A stretch of DNA of 64,000 nucleotides from contig NZ_CP109444.1 in the NCBI RefSeq assembly GCF_036227225.1, positions 6,739,501 through 6,803,500 of the forward strand. The letters run 5' to 3'. Under the pieces are notes generated by a model. That model was not told where the DNA came from, did no database searches, and saw nothing but the letters and a program-made list of their open reading frames with translations. Position numbers and translations under genes: made by a program. Below are positions 41,819 to 50,464 of the stretch, piece after piece; positions within the stretch are counted from its first letter, which is position 1, and every line of letters begins with the position of its first letter. Origin of the DNA: Streptomyces sp. NBC_01478 (lineage in GTDB: Bacteria > Actinomycetota > Actinomycetes > Streptomycetales > Streptomycetaceae).

Positions 41819-43078
41819 GTGCCCGCACTCACCCTCCGTGAGGTCCTGGCCCTCGACCCGGTCCGCGCCGCCGAGCCCGAGCTCCTCGCCGGCGAGGCCG
41901 CCCTCGACCGCCCCGTGCGCTGGGTTCACTCCAGCGAGGTCTACGAGGGCGCGAACTTCCTCGACGGCGGCGAACTCCTCCTCACCAACGGCTTCGGCCT
42001 CACCGACACGGACGCCGAGATCCGCCGCCGCTACGTCCGCGAACTGGCGGCGCGCGGCGCGTCCGGCCTGGCGGTGGAGATCGGCCGCTCCCTCCCGACG
42101 ATGCCGCCCGAGGTCACCGACGAGGCCCGCCGCCTGGGCCTGCCCCTCCTGGCCCTCCACCGGGTCGTCCCCTTCGTACGGATCACCGAGGCCGCCAACC
42201 GGGCGATCGTCGCCCGGGGCCTGTCCGGCCGTTCCGTCGTACGACCGTGGGGCGACGACCACACGGCCGCGCTCCTGGCCGACCTCGCGGACCGGGCCGC
42301 GCTGAACCAGCCCGAGGTCGAGGCGCGGTCGGCACTGGCCGGCTTCCACCCCGGCCCCGGCGCCCGCCTGATCGGCGTCTCGGTGCACGGCGCGCGCGAC
42401 GTGACGTCCGTGGACCGGGCGGTACGGCTGCTGGGCGGGGCGAGCGCGCTGCGGGCGACGTTCCCGGGCGACGTACTGGCGCTGCTGGCCCTCCCCGGCA
42501 CGGTCGCGGGCGACCCCATCCGCGCGGTCCAGGACGCCTTCCGAACGGCCGCCGACCCCGGGCTGACCGTCGCGGTCGGCCACGCCGTCGAGGCGGGCAG
42601 CGGCTGGCTCCGCTGGAGCGACACGCTACGGGCGGCCCGTACGACACTGGAGCTGGCGCTGACGGTCCCTTCCGCCGAACCCGCCCTCCCGGACGGCCCG
42701 TTGGTGACCTCGGCGCGGGCACTGGCGCTGGAACGGGAGCTGACACGCGGCGGCATCGACACGAACCGCGACCGCCTGGCCCGCCTGGTCCAACACGCGC
42801 TGGGCCCGCTGCTGGCGTGGGAGGCGGCCCATCCCAGCGACCTCGTACGGACGTTGGAGGTACACCTGCGCCACGGCTGCTCCCCGACCCGCACGGCAGC
42901 CCTGCTCCACATCGGCCGCCAGTCCCTCTACCAACGCCTCGAACGCATCGAGTCGTTGCTCGGCCTGGAGATCGACGACCCGGATCTGCTGGGGGAGTTG
43001 CTGGCGGCGGTGTGCGCGCACCGGGTGGTGCGGGGGATGGGGGCGGCTCAGGTGCGGGGCTTGCGGACGGTGGCGTAG
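41819..43078 (+). CDS. PucR family transcriptional regulator
   Basis: A 419-residue PucR-type regulator. The N-terminal purine catabolism domain (LTLREVLALDPVRAAEPELLAGEAALDRPVRWVHSSEVYEGANFLDGGELLLTNG) is textbook for the family. The C terminus has the HTH_30 motif LVRTLEVHLRHGCSPTRTAALLHIGRQSLYQRLERIESLLG. A C-terminal tail (GMGAAQVRGLRTVA) follows. Start is GTG at 41819. It is divergent from the deaminase/oxygenase pair and probably regulates it in response to a nucleobase-derived signal. Confidence 0.92.
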   Translation: MPALTLREVLALDPVRAAEPELLAGEAALDRPVRWVHSSEVYEGANFLDGGELLLTNGFGLTDTDAEIRRRYVRELAARGASGLAVEIGRSLPTMPPEVTDEARRLGLPLLALHRVVPFVRITEAANRAIVARGLSGRSVVRPWGDDHTAALLADLADRAALNQPEVEARSALAGFHPGPGARLIGVSVHGARDVTSVDRAVRLLGGASALRATFPGDVLALLALPGTVAGDPIRAVQDAFRTAADPGLTVAVGHAVEAGSGWLRWSDTLRAARTTLELALTVPSAEPALPDGPLVTSARALALERELTRGGIDTNRDRLARLVQHALGPLLAWEAAHPSDLVRTLEVHLRHGCSPTRTAALLHIGRQSLYQRLERIESLLGLEIDDPDLLGELLAAVCAHRVVRGMGAAQVRGLRTVA

Positions 43079-43082
43079 GGGG

Positions 43083-43991
43083 TCAGCGCAGGGTGACGAG
43101 GCTGGGCCCGTTGAACGGGGCGTAGCAGGTCACGGTGGGCGGGGTGCGCAGGATGTCGTCCTCGGCGAACAGTGTGCGTACGGCGTCGAAGGAGACGTCG
43201 CCGCTGACCACGGGGGCGACACGGTCGTAGAGCTCGCGTGCGGACTCCGGCAACGGCTCGCCGGGCCTGCCCGCGTCCTCGCCCCACACGTCCCAGAGCA
43301 GGGTCTCGACCTTGTTCAGGGCGGCGAGGTCGAGGCGGACGGCGCCGGCGACGAACGACTCGCCCCAGAGCGGACCCTCCTCCGGCGGATGCAGTCCGAA
43401 GGTCCTGGGGTCGGCGCCGCCCGTGCGGATGGCCCGCCAGGCCTCGCCCGCGACGAGGAAGCGGTCGCGGGGTACGTCCATCGGGTCGAAGTCGATGTTC
43501 CAGTGGTCCGTGACGGCGGGGTCGGTGAGCTGGGAGTCGGCGAGGAGCCAGCCGTTCTCGTCGTGCCAGTACTCGGTGACGACGTGGTCGCTGTGGAAGC
43601 CGTCGGAACCGAAGTAGTCGACGAAGCCGGAACGGATACGGGCCGGGACACCGAGGTGCCGCAGGAACGAGCAGTGCAGCAGCGAGAAGTCCCGGCACAC
43701 TCCGACGAACCGGTCGCCGGGTGCGCGCCGCAGGGTGAGCGGGGCGTCGTTCCGCTCGACGAGGATCCGCAGGATGTCGTCGATGTAGCGGGTCTCGGCG
43801 TCGTTGTGGAGCCGGTCGGTGGGGTGGGTGTGGTCGTAGAGGCCGGCTTCCAGGCGGTGGATGAGCAAGTCGCGGGTGATGCGGGCGAGTTGGGCGGGGG
43901 CGCGGGGGAGGCCGGCGTAGAGGCGGGCGAGGGCGCCGGGGTCGGAGTACGTGCTCTGGGCGGCGTAGAAGGCGCGGAAGTCGAGGGGCAT
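43083..43991 (-). CDS. Transglutaminase-like domain protein
   Basis: A 302-residue protein with a transglutaminase-like protease fold. The catalytic triad is likely C99 in GVCRDFSLLHCSFLR, H136 in FHSDHVVTEYW and D152 in GWLLADSQL. This core is followed by a 150-residue region with WNIDFDPMDVPRDRFLVAGEAW. No signal peptide is seen, so it is cytoplasmic. Such proteins are often peptidases or amide-forming enzymes; the substrate is unknown. The ATG at 43991 starts the family sequence; an upstream start (MTRCGV) is possible. It converges with pucR, five bases from its end. Confidence 0.85.
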   Translation of the reverse strand: MPLDFRAFYAAQSTYSDPGALARLYAGLPRAPAQLARITRDLLIHRLEAGLYDHTHPTDRLHNDAETRYIDDILRILVERNDAPLTLRRAPGDRFVGVCRDFSLLHCSFLRHLGVPARIRSGFVDYFGSDGFHSDHVVTEYWHDENGWLLADSQLTDPAVTDHWNIDFDPMDVPRDRFLVAGEAWRAIRTGGADPRTFGLHPPEEGPLWGESFVAGAVRLDLAALNKVETLLWDVWGEDAGRPGEPLPESARELYDRVAPVVSGDVSFDAVRTLFAEDDILRTPPTVTCYAPFNGPSLVTLR

Positions 43992-44092
43992 GACACCGCA
44001 CCGTGTCAAAATTCGCCCCGGATTGTCCAGAGTCGAGGGGCACTTCGGTCCAAGGCTGCTTCACTTCGGGTCGGCTTCACTTCGGGCCGGCG

Positions 44093-44701
44093 CTACTTGG
44101 GGTCGGCGGCGACCGAGCGCCAGATCCGTTCCGGCAGGACGCGCGCGGCCTCGTCGAGATCGAGTTCGACGTCGTCGATGCCGGAGAGCCAGCGGCGGAC
44201 CACACCGACCAACGGCCCCAGCACGAGGGACTCGATCAGGGGAAGCGGCAGCGGCGCCAACTCACCTGATTCGACATGGGTTTGGATCCAGAGGGCGAAC
44301 ACCGACAGCCGGGCCTCCTGGGAGTCACGCAGTTCCCTGGCCTGGGTCATGTTCCGCTGGTCGGTTCTCGCGGAGTGCAACAGCAGGGCGGCGTCCCGGT
44401 GTTCGCGGGCGAAGGCCAGATGCGTCCGGACGATCGCGCGAATTCCCGTACGGGCGGTACGAGTTGCGTGCAGCGCGGTCACCAACTCACCCAGCAACCG
44501 GCTCAGCCACCGCTCCGCCAGCGCGTCGAACAGCCCGTCCAGGCTGCCGAAGTGGTGGTACAGACTGCCGAGGCTGACGCCGCTGGCCTTGGTCACGGCG
44601 CTGACGGTGAGGCCCTGTTCACCCTGCTCCGCGAACAGGCGCAGCGCGGCGTCGAGGAGCAGGTCTGCGGTGACCTCGCCGCGTTGTTGCTTGGGGCTCA
44701 T
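44093..44701 (-). CDS. TetR family transcriptional regulator
   Basis: A 202-residue regulator. The TetR helix-turn-helix lies at about residues 12-55: AALRLFAEQGEQGLTVSAVTKASGVSLGSLYHHFGSLDGLFDALAERWL. The C-terminal helices differ, as usual, and end in DLDEAARVLPERIWRSVAADPK. Three 13-bp repeats (TTCTAGA-type) lie 25-60 bases upstream of its start and are likely its own operator. A tandem pair of cttcacttcggg(t/c)cgg follows its stop. The target may include itself and the VOC gene. Confidence 0.92.
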   Translation of the reverse strand: MSPKQQRGEVTADLLLDAALRLFAEQGEQGLTVSAVTKASGVSLGSLYHHFGSLDGLFDALAERWLSRLLGELVTALHATRTARTGIRAIVRTHLAFAREHRDAALLLHSARTDQRNMTQARELRDSQEARLSVFALWIQTHVESGELAPLPLPLIESLVLGPLVGVVRRWLSGIDDVELDLDEAARVLPERIWRSVAADPK

Positions 44702-44725
44702 GCGGGACAGCGTATGGGGACCGGG

Positions 44726-44764
44726 TTCTAGAGTGAATTTCTAGAGCAGATTTCTGGAATGCCC
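44726..44764. promoter_or_regulatory. Three 13-bp TTCTAGA repeats, likely TetR operator
   Basis: TTCTAGAGTGAAT, TTCTAGAGCAGAT and TTCTGGAATGCCC follow one another at 44726, 44739 and 44752. TCTAGA is palindromic, so two adjacent copies also form an inverted repeat. This is between the TetR start (44701) and the VOC gene (44887), where an autoregulating repressor would bind. Confidence 0.5.
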
Positions 44765-44886
44765 TTCCGGTCTGATCACTCGCCGGTCCAGACTTGCCGG
44801 TAGCCGGGCCCGCGTCCGTCAGTCTCGGGGGATACGGATGGCCGCGGGCCCGGCGCCGGACCGAACCGGTGCATAGGATCGCCGGC

Positions 44887-45627
44887 ATGCCCCTGCGTCC
44901 TGTTCAGGTGAACATCAAGGCGGTCGACGTCTCGGCGCTCGGCCGGTTCTGGGCGGAGGCGCTCGGCTGGGGTCTCGCCAGCCCCGGCGTGACGACCTAC
45001 GTGGGCCCCGCCGACGGCCTCGTCTGGCCCGAACCGCTCGGCCTCGGCATCGACCTCGTCCCCGTCCCCGAACCCAAGACACCGACGAAGAACCGCCTGC
45101 ACCTCGACCTCGCCACCACCTCTACGACCCATCAGGCGGAGTTGGTCGCGCGCCTCCGGTCCCTCGGTGCGACGCCGGTCGACGTGGGCCAGGTCGATGT
45201 GCCGTGGACGGTCCTCGCCGATCCGGAGGGCAACGAGTTCTGTGTGCTGGAACCCCGTGAGATCTACCTGGACAACGGGCCGATCGCCGCGGTGGTGATC
45301 GACTGCGTGGATCCGCGAGCGATGGCCCGTTTCTGGGGCACGGCAACGGACTGGACCGTGCACGAAGTGGCCGACGACCACGCATCGTCGCGCTCCGCCA
45401 AGGGCGTCGGCCCGTACCTGGAATTCCTCCGCACACCTGACGCGAAAACCGTGCTGGACCGTATCCACCTCGATCTGTTGCCGTACCCCGACGACGACAA
45501 GGCAGCGGAGGTCGACCGGCTCCGGGCCCTCGGCGCGACCGATCTCGACGTCGGTCAGGGCGATGTCCCGTGGACGTGCCTGAAGGACCCGGAAGCCCAC
45601 GAGTTCTGCGTTCTCGCGTTGTCCTGA
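44887..45627 (+). CDS. VOC family protein (two glyoxalase-like domains)
   Basis: A 246-residue protein made of two similar VOC domains (about 1-120 and 130-246). Each has a FWAEALGW or FWGTATDW start, a RLHLDL or RIHLDL strand and a DVPWTVLADPEGNEFCVLEP or DVPWTCLKDPEAHEFCVLALS end. The H and E residues of the repeated motifs are possible metal ligands. The function may be a glyoxalase, dioxygenase or antibiotic-binding protein. ATG 44887 follows an upstream region shared with the TetR gene. It is the last gene before the 1.5-kb repeat region. Confidence 0.88.
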   Translation: MPLRPVQVNIKAVDVSALGRFWAEALGWGLASPGVTTYVGPADGLVWPEPLGLGIDLVPVPEPKTPTKNRLHLDLATTSTTHQAELVARLRSLGATPVDVGQVDVPWTVLADPEGNEFCVLEPREIYLDNGPIAAVVIDCVDPRAMARFWGTATDWTVHEVADDHASSRSAKGVGPYLEFLRTPDAKTVLDRIHLDLLPYPDDDKAAEVDRLRALGATDLDVGQGDVPWTCLKDPEAHEFCVLALS

Positions 45628-45669
45628 CGCGGGGCCCCTCGTTGATACCCCGCCAGTTGTGATGTGCGG

Positions 45670-47184
45670 GTTGGGCCACTCGCTTCTTTGTCAGTGTCGG
45701 GCTTCCGCGGCCCGAGTAAAGGGCGCTCCCTGCGGTCGCGTCGGCTGCGCCGATTCCGCTGCGCTCCACCCTTGACTCGGTCCGCTCCAGCCCGTTTGAG
45801 AAGCGAGCGAGCGGCCCGGAGGAATGGGTGGCCGACGCATGAGTTCCCTTGCCGGTACTGCGTTCTGGGCCGGGGTGAGGGAGCGCGCTGGCGTCTCGCC
45901 TGCACGCCGGGCCGGCTTAGCGGCGAACGGAGAGTGGGGACTTCCGGAGCAAGACTCCGGGCCTGCGGGCGCAGGGGCGCGTTCGCGTCTCGCCTGCACG
46001 CCGGGTCGGCTCGGCGGCCAGCCCCTGGTGGGGACTTCTGCAAGAAGACGGCGGGTCGGCAGGAGGGCTCCGGGTCGGCAGGGAGGTTCCGGGGCGGGAG
46101 GGTGGGCCTGTGGCAGTCGGTCGGTCCTGCGCTGAGCTGGGCTCGGCCGTCCTGGGCTGTCCTGGGCTGGGTGGGGGTGCGGGCGGTGGGCCCCGTCCGT
46201 CGATCGGGTCTCTCGCCCGGGGTGCCGGTTCGCGGAAATGTGAGGGTCGGGGGTTGAGGTGTGGCATTTCCCGGCCCCGGCAGCCTTCGCTCCCGGGGCT
46301 TCCTTCCCGCCGCCGACCGTGTCCTGTCTGGAAGCTGGGGTCTTTCCTAACCGGTCAAAGCCTGTGACGGTGGTTAGTTTTACCTCCAGCCTCCAGCACC
46401 CACCCACCCGACGCCCACCAGCCGTTGGCCGCTGAGTCGACCGATCCGGTGTGCCGGCGAGGCGCGACCGCGCCCCTGCTCGCGCAGGCCCGGGGGCTTC
46501 ATACGGAATCGCGGGCGGGTTCGGGGTCTCGTGCGGAAGCCCCACCGGGGGTTGGCCGCTGAGCCGACGCGGCGTGCTGGCGAGGCGTGATCGCGCCTCT
46601 GCGTCCGCAGGCCCGGAGTGCTCGTACCGAAGTCCCCACCCGCCGTCGGCCGCTGAGCCGACCCGGCGTGCAGGCGAGGCGTGAACGCGCCCCTGCACGC
46701 GCAGGTCCGGAGTCTTGCTCCGGAAGTCCCCACCGGGGGTTGGCCGCTGAGCCTGCCCGGTGTGCAGGCGAGACGCGAACACGTCCCTGCGCGCGCAGGC
46801 CTGGGGTCTGGTACGGAAGTTCCTGCCCGCCGTTGGCCGCTGAGCCGACCCGGCGTGCAGGCGAGGCGTGAACGCGCCCCTGCGCACGCAGGCCCGGGGT
46901 CTCGTACGGAAGTCCCCACTCGCCGTTGGCCGCTAAGCCTGCCCGGCGTGCAGGCGAGACGCCAGCGCGCCCCCTCCATCCCGGCCGGGAACGCAGCTCA
47001 CCCAAGGGAACTAGTGCGTCGGCCACCCATTCCTCCGGGCCGCTCGCTCGCTTCTGAAACGGGCTGGAGCGGACCGAGTCAAGGGTGGAGCGGAGCGGAA
47101 TCGGCGTAGCCGACGCGACCGCAGGGAGCGCCCTTTACTCGGGCCGTGGAAGCCCGACACTGGCAAAGAAGCGAGTGGCCCAAC
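45670..47184. repeat. 1.5-kb composite palindromic repeat region
   Basis: No credible gene is present in this 1515-base stretch. Its ends are 181-bp inverted repeats, 45670-45850 and 47004-47184, differing at about seven positions. Inward of these, more diverged inverted copies continue for about 190 bases on each side. Between them, 46427-47003 is a tandem array and the centre (about 46120-46420) is unique. Open frames exist on both strands but give repeating R/P/G/A-rich peptides with no consistent frame. From memory, similar sequence seen as R-rich false ORFs recurs in Streptomyces genomes. Confidence 0.75.
46427..47003. repeat. Tandem array with 93-94 bp period
   Basis: Units open with ggccgctgagcc(g/t) and start at 46427, 46554, 46648, 46742, 46835 and 46928 (steps 127, 94, 94, 93, 93). 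Each continues with ccggcgtgcaggcgag, then cgcgcccctgc, cgcaggcccgg, gtacggaagtccccac and a g/c-rich linker. The first unit has a 33-base insert. Two reverse-oriented copies occur on the left side of the element, about 45890-46060. Steps of 93 and 94 do not keep one reading frame. Confidence 0.7.
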
Positions 47185-47231
47185 GGTCACGTACGAACAG
47201 GCGCCCACTGCACACCGGCGTCACGTCCAGC

Positions 47232-48209
47232 TCACCCCTGAGCCACCCTGAGCAGCAACTTCCCCGTACTGGCCCGCGCCCCCATCACCCGATGTGCCTC
47301 CGCCGCCTCCTCCAACCCGAACTCCGCCGTCACCGGCAAGGACACCGTGCCGTCGACCACGGTTGCGAACGCCCGCTCGGTCAGGGCTCGTAGGGCTGTC
47401 GGGTCAGTCTGGGCCAGGGTCAGGATCGAGAAGCCGGAGACGGACAGGGCGCCGGGGTACAACTCGGGCTGGCCCACTTGCCACGGTGCCGCCGAACTCG
47501 CGTTGCCGAAGGAGACCAGGCGGCCGAAAGTCGCCAGGGAGGCCAGGCTGCGCCGGAGGGTCTCGCCGCCTACCGGGTCCAGGGCGAGATCGACCCCGCG
47601 CCCACCCGTCGCCGCCCGCACCGGCGCCTCGAACTCGCCCACGAACACCTCGTCGTAGCCGTACCCGCGCGCGAACTCCGCCTTCGCCGCGCTCGATACG
47701 ACGCCGTACACGGAACCCGCTCCAGCCGCCCGCGCCAACTGCCCCACCACCGTGCCGATCCCGCCCGCCGCACCCTGCACGAGCAGCGTCTCGCCGGGTT
47801 GCAGTCGGCCCACCGAGTGGACGAGGGCGTAGGCGGTCGGGAGGACGGTGGGGAGGGTGGCGGCCGTGCGGAGGTCCAAGGTCGGGGGGAGGGGGAAGAC
47901 GGTCTCCCTCTCCGCGACGGCCACGTCCGCGTACGCGCCGCCCGCCGTCAGGGCCGCCACCACCTGGCCCACGGTGAGACCCTCGACGCCGGCGCCGACC
48001 TCCCGTACCCGCCCCGATACCTCAAGTCCGGGTACGAAGGGGAGACTTGGCACCCGGTAGCCCTCGCCCCGCGCCTTGAGGTCGGCGAAGTTCACCCCGG
48101 TGTACGCCACGTCGATGCTCACCTGGCCGGCGCCGGGTCGCGGGACCTCCGTCTCCACGACCTTCAGGACTTCGGGACCGCCGTATTCCTGGATCTCGAC
48201 CGCGCGCAT
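47232..48209 (-). CDS. Quinone oxidoreductase family NADPH reductase (zeta-crystallin-like)
   Basis: A 325-residue medium-chain reductase without zinc ligands. The N-terminal GroES-like part starts MRAVEIQEYGGPEVLKVVE with TGVNFADLKARGE. The NADPH site is LVQGAAGGIGTVVGQLARAAGA (about residues 140-160). A DLALDPVGGETLRRSL segment is typical of quinone oxidoreductases. The ATG 48209 has GGGGAG upstream. It is divergent from an ArsR-type regulator whose probable operator lies between the two. Confidence 0.93.
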   Translation of the reverse strand: MRAVEIQEYGGPEVLKVVETEVPRPGAGQVSIDVAYTGVNFADLKARGEGYRVPSLPFVPGLEVSGRVREVGAGVEGLTVGQVVAALTAGGAYADVAVAERETVFPLPPTLDLRTAATLPTVLPTAYALVHSVGRLQPGETLLVQGAAGGIGTVVGQLARAAGAGSVYGVVSSAAKAEFARGYGYDEVFVGEFEAPVRAATGGRGVDLALDPVGGETLRRSLASLATFGRLVSFGNASSAAPWQVGQPELYPGALSVSGFSILTLAQTDPTALRALTERAFATVVDGTVSLPVTAEFGLEEAAEAHRVMGARASTGKLLLRVAQG

Positions 48210-48245
48210 GCCGGACTCCCCGCTCGACTGTTCAATGAAAAGCGA

Positions 48246-48259
48246 ACACTCGTGAGTGT
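48246..48259. promoter_or_regulatory. ACACTC-N2-GAGTGT operator between QOR and ArsR genes
   Basis: Perfect 6-bp inverted arms acactc (48246-48251) and gagtgt (48254-48259) with a two-base gap, plus another half-like gaacactcg at 48272-48280. The site sits between the divergent starts at 48209 and 48307, where the ArsR protein would repress both genes. Confidence 0.6.
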
Positions 48260-48306
48260 ATGGTTTTCGTCGAACACTCGGCAAGCGGAGAGCGCGGGAG
48301 GCGGGC

Positions 48307-48633
48307 ATGGCACAGCGGAACACCGTCGGTCATCGGGCCGCCCCCGAACACACCCACCCCGACGACGTCCCCGTGGAAACGGCCCTCGCCGCCCTGGCCG
48401 ACCCCGTACGCCTCACCCTCGTAAGGGAGTTGGCGGGGTCGGCCGACTGGACCCGGACCTGCGGCAGCTTCGATGTGCCGGTGGGCAAGGCCGCGTTGAG
48501 CCATCACTTCGCCGTGCTGCGCGGCGCGGGCCTCGTCGAGCAGCGTGACGAGGGCCCCAGGCGCGTCAACCGCCTCCGCCGGGAGGAGTTCGACGCCCGG
48601 TTCCCCGGACTGCTGGCGCTGGTGGTTCGTTGA
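48307..48633 (+). CDS. ArsR-type winged-helix regulator
   Basis: A 108-residue winged-helix protein. The HTH part is ETALAALADPVRLTLVRELAGS then GSFDVPVGKAALSHHFAVLRGAGLVEQRDEGPRRVNRLRREEFDARFPG. It has only one cysteine (C69 region, RTCGS), so it is not a classical arsenic sensor; it may respond to electrophiles or quinones, given the adjacent quinone oxidoreductase. ATG 48307 has GGAGGCGGG just upstream, better than the upstream ATG 48256. Confidence 0.88.
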   Translation: MAQRNTVGHRAAPEHTHPDDVPVETALAALADPVRLTLVRELAGSADWTRTCGSFDVPVGKAALSHHFAVLRGAGLVEQRDEGPRRVNRLRREEFDARFPGLLALVVR

Positions 48634-48648
48634 GGCCCGCGGGAAGGA

Positions 48649-50064
48649 TCAGGCAGCCGACGGCTGAGCCTGCCCCTTCGGGCCCAGGACCTTGCGCAGC
48701 ACCGCATACAGCACCGCGCTCAGCACGAACCCCACGATCGGCGTGCTGTCACCGAAGGACGGCCAGTGCTTCGGGACGTAGCCGACGTAGTCCTCCTGGT
48801 TGGAGAAGAGGGGGACCGAGACCGCGACGCCGATCAACAGGGCTGCCAGGCCTGGCCAGTTGGTGAAGGTGGGGTCGGTCAGGCGGGGGGCCAGTTCCTC
48901 GGTGGGCGTGCGGGACTGGGACCAGCGTTCCACCAGGACCACGCCGAGCCAGGGGGCCACCCAGTACGCGATGACCAGCAGGAACGCCTCGTACGCCGAG
49001 CCCGCGTCGGACAGTGACGCCCACGCCGCCGCCGTACCGGCCACGCCCGACACCACCACCAGGACACTGCGGTTGAGCCACGGGGGGAGCTTCAGGCCCA
49101 GTGCGGTGAGGGAGATCGCGCCGGAGTAGACGTTCAGGGCGTTCGCCGAGATCGCGCCGAGGATGATCGCGATCAGTACCAAGTCGGCGAGCCAGGACGG
49201 GAGATGACCGGTGAAGGCCGCCGTCGGGGTCGCGTCCTTGGGGGCCAGGAGAGTCGCCGAGGCCGCGCCCATCACCGCCACGAACGTCACCGACACGAAC
49301 AGGCCGACCGCCGGGTACAGGACCGTCTTGAACTTGTTCGCCGTGCGCGGGAGATAGCGCGAGTAGTCCGTGGCGTACGGGTTCCAGCCCGCCGCGTAAC
49401 CCCAGGCCGCGCTGAGCGCGAGGAGGAAGCCGCCTATGCCGCCGCCCGTGCCGCCCCCGCCGAGGTGCGCGTCCTTGAAGGTCCATACGCCGGCCAGCAG
49501 GAAGATCACCGCGAGCGCCGGGAACGCGTACTTCTCGAAGGTGTGCACGAAGTTGTGGCCGATGAAGCCGATCAGGATCTCGGCCACCACCACCAACAAC
49601 AGCGACGGCAGAGGGCGTAGGCCCGTGAGTGTGTTGAGCGCGAATGCCGCGCTCACGCTGTTCACCGCGAACCAACCGACGCCCGCCACAAGGCCGTTGG
49701 CCGCCGAGGGGATGATGTTGCCGCGGAAGCCGAAGGAGAAGCGGCCGATCACCATCTGCGGGACGCCGAAGCGTGGGCCGTCCAGGGAGAGGAAGCCCTG
49801 TGTGATCGCGCCCAGGCCGGTGCCCAGGACGATCGCCGCGGTCGCCTGCCAGAAGCTCAGGCCGAAGAAGAGGACCGAGATCACGCCGATGTAGACGGTC
49901 GCGAACTCGATGTTCGGGGAGGCCCAGGTCCAGAGGAGCTGGAGCGGGCTGCCGTGGCGTTCGGCGTCGGGGATCGGTTCGGCGCCGGCCGTCTCTACGG
50001 CGATGACCTTGTCACCGTATTCGGGGGCGAGGGTGCCGGTTGAGTCGGCGGGAGCAGTCGTCAT
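48649..50064 (-). CDS. NCS1 family nucleobase permease (cytosine permease type)
   Basis: A 471-residue transporter with about 12 helices. Family traits: an N-terminal ERHGSPLQLLWTWASPNIEFATVYIGV, FGLSFWQATAAIVLGTGLGAITQGFLS, GRFSFGFRGNIIPSAANGLVAGVGWFAVN and WGYAAGWNPYATDYSRYLPR. NCS1 members import purines, cytosine or related compounds with a cation. It is on the opposite strand from and just 15 bases after the ArsR gene. It may feed the nucleobase catabolism genes 7 kb away (deaminase, 2OG oxygenase, PucR). ATG 50064 is chosen because it opens the family head. Confidence 0.92.
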   Translation of the reverse strand: MTTAPADSTGTLAPEYGDKVIAVETAGAEPIPDAERHGSPLQLLWTWASPNIEFATVYIGVISVLFFGLSFWQATAAIVLGTGLGAITQGFLSLDGPRFGVPQMVIGRFSFGFRGNIIPSAANGLVAGVGWFAVNSVSAAFALNTLTGLRPLPSLLLVVVAEILIGFIGHNFVHTFEKYAFPALAVIFLLAGVWTFKDAHLGGGGTGGGIGGFLLALSAAWGYAAGWNPYATDYSRYLPRTANKFKTVLYPAVGLFVSVTFVAVMGAASATLLAPKDATPTAAFTGHLPSWLADLVLIAIILGAISANALNVYSGAISLTALGLKLPPWLNRSVLVVVSGVAGTAAAWASLSDAGSAYEAFLLVIAYWVAPWLGVVLVERWSQSRTPTEELAPRLTDPTFTNWPGLAALLIGVAVSVPLFSNQEDYVGYVPKHWPSFGDSTPIVGFVLSAVLYAVLRKVLGPKGQAQPSAA

Positions 50065-50164
50065 GCGAGGTAAGTGTCCGGTTCCTGCCGGTCCGGGCCC
50101 AGAGGCGCATTGTCCGCATCGAGGCGCCCGGCGGCGTACAACCTGCACGTATCCCTCGGGGTTC

Positions 50165-50464
50165 CTACTCCGTCTTCGGGTCCCGCTCGGGGTCGTCCTT
50201 GTTCAGGGACTTCAGGAACTCGGGGTTGTCGTCCGGCGCGACCCACCGGCCCTGCGCGGCCTGCGCCTCGGCCGGGTCGCGCCGCGCCCTGCCCGCGATC
50301 AGCCACGCGATCGGGCCCACCAGCACCTCGCCGAAGAGCAGGATGACGAACACCCACGCCAGCTTCGGCATGCCCCGTACGTCCTCCTCGGGCGTGTTCA
50401 GGCAGTCCACGAAGGCGTAGATCCACAGAGCCAGGACCAGCAGGAAAGGCAGATACCTGAGCAT
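50165..50464 (-). CDS. PLD nuclease N-terminal domain (PLDc_N) membrane protein
   Basis: A 99-residue protein with two helices (YLPFLLVLALWIYAFVDCL and LAWVFVILLFGEVLVGPIAWLIAG) joined by a short charged loop with EEDVRGMPK. This matches the PLDc_N/cardiolipin-synthase N-terminal module found as small stand-alone membrane proteins in actinobacteria. A charged tail follows and ends in NKDDPERDPKTE. It stands alone upstream of and divergent from mqnL. Its role is not known. Confidence 0.85.
   Translation of the reverse strand: MLRYLPFLLVLALWIYAFVDCLNTPEEDVRGMPKLAWVFVILLFGEVLVGPIAWLIAGRARRDPAEAQAAQGRWVAPDDNPEFLKSLNKDDPERDPKTE

Noticed and set aside
46427..47003. CRISPR-like appearance of the tandem array
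   Set aside because: The repeated part is most of each 93-94 base unit, the linkers are not unique spacers and no cas gene is near.
45555..47109. Several 100-400 residue ORFs on both strands in the 1.5-kb repeat
   Set aside because: They are repeat-derived R/P/G/A-rich readings on both strands at once; unit lengths of 93 and 94 do not keep a frame and no ribosome binding site or domain is visible.
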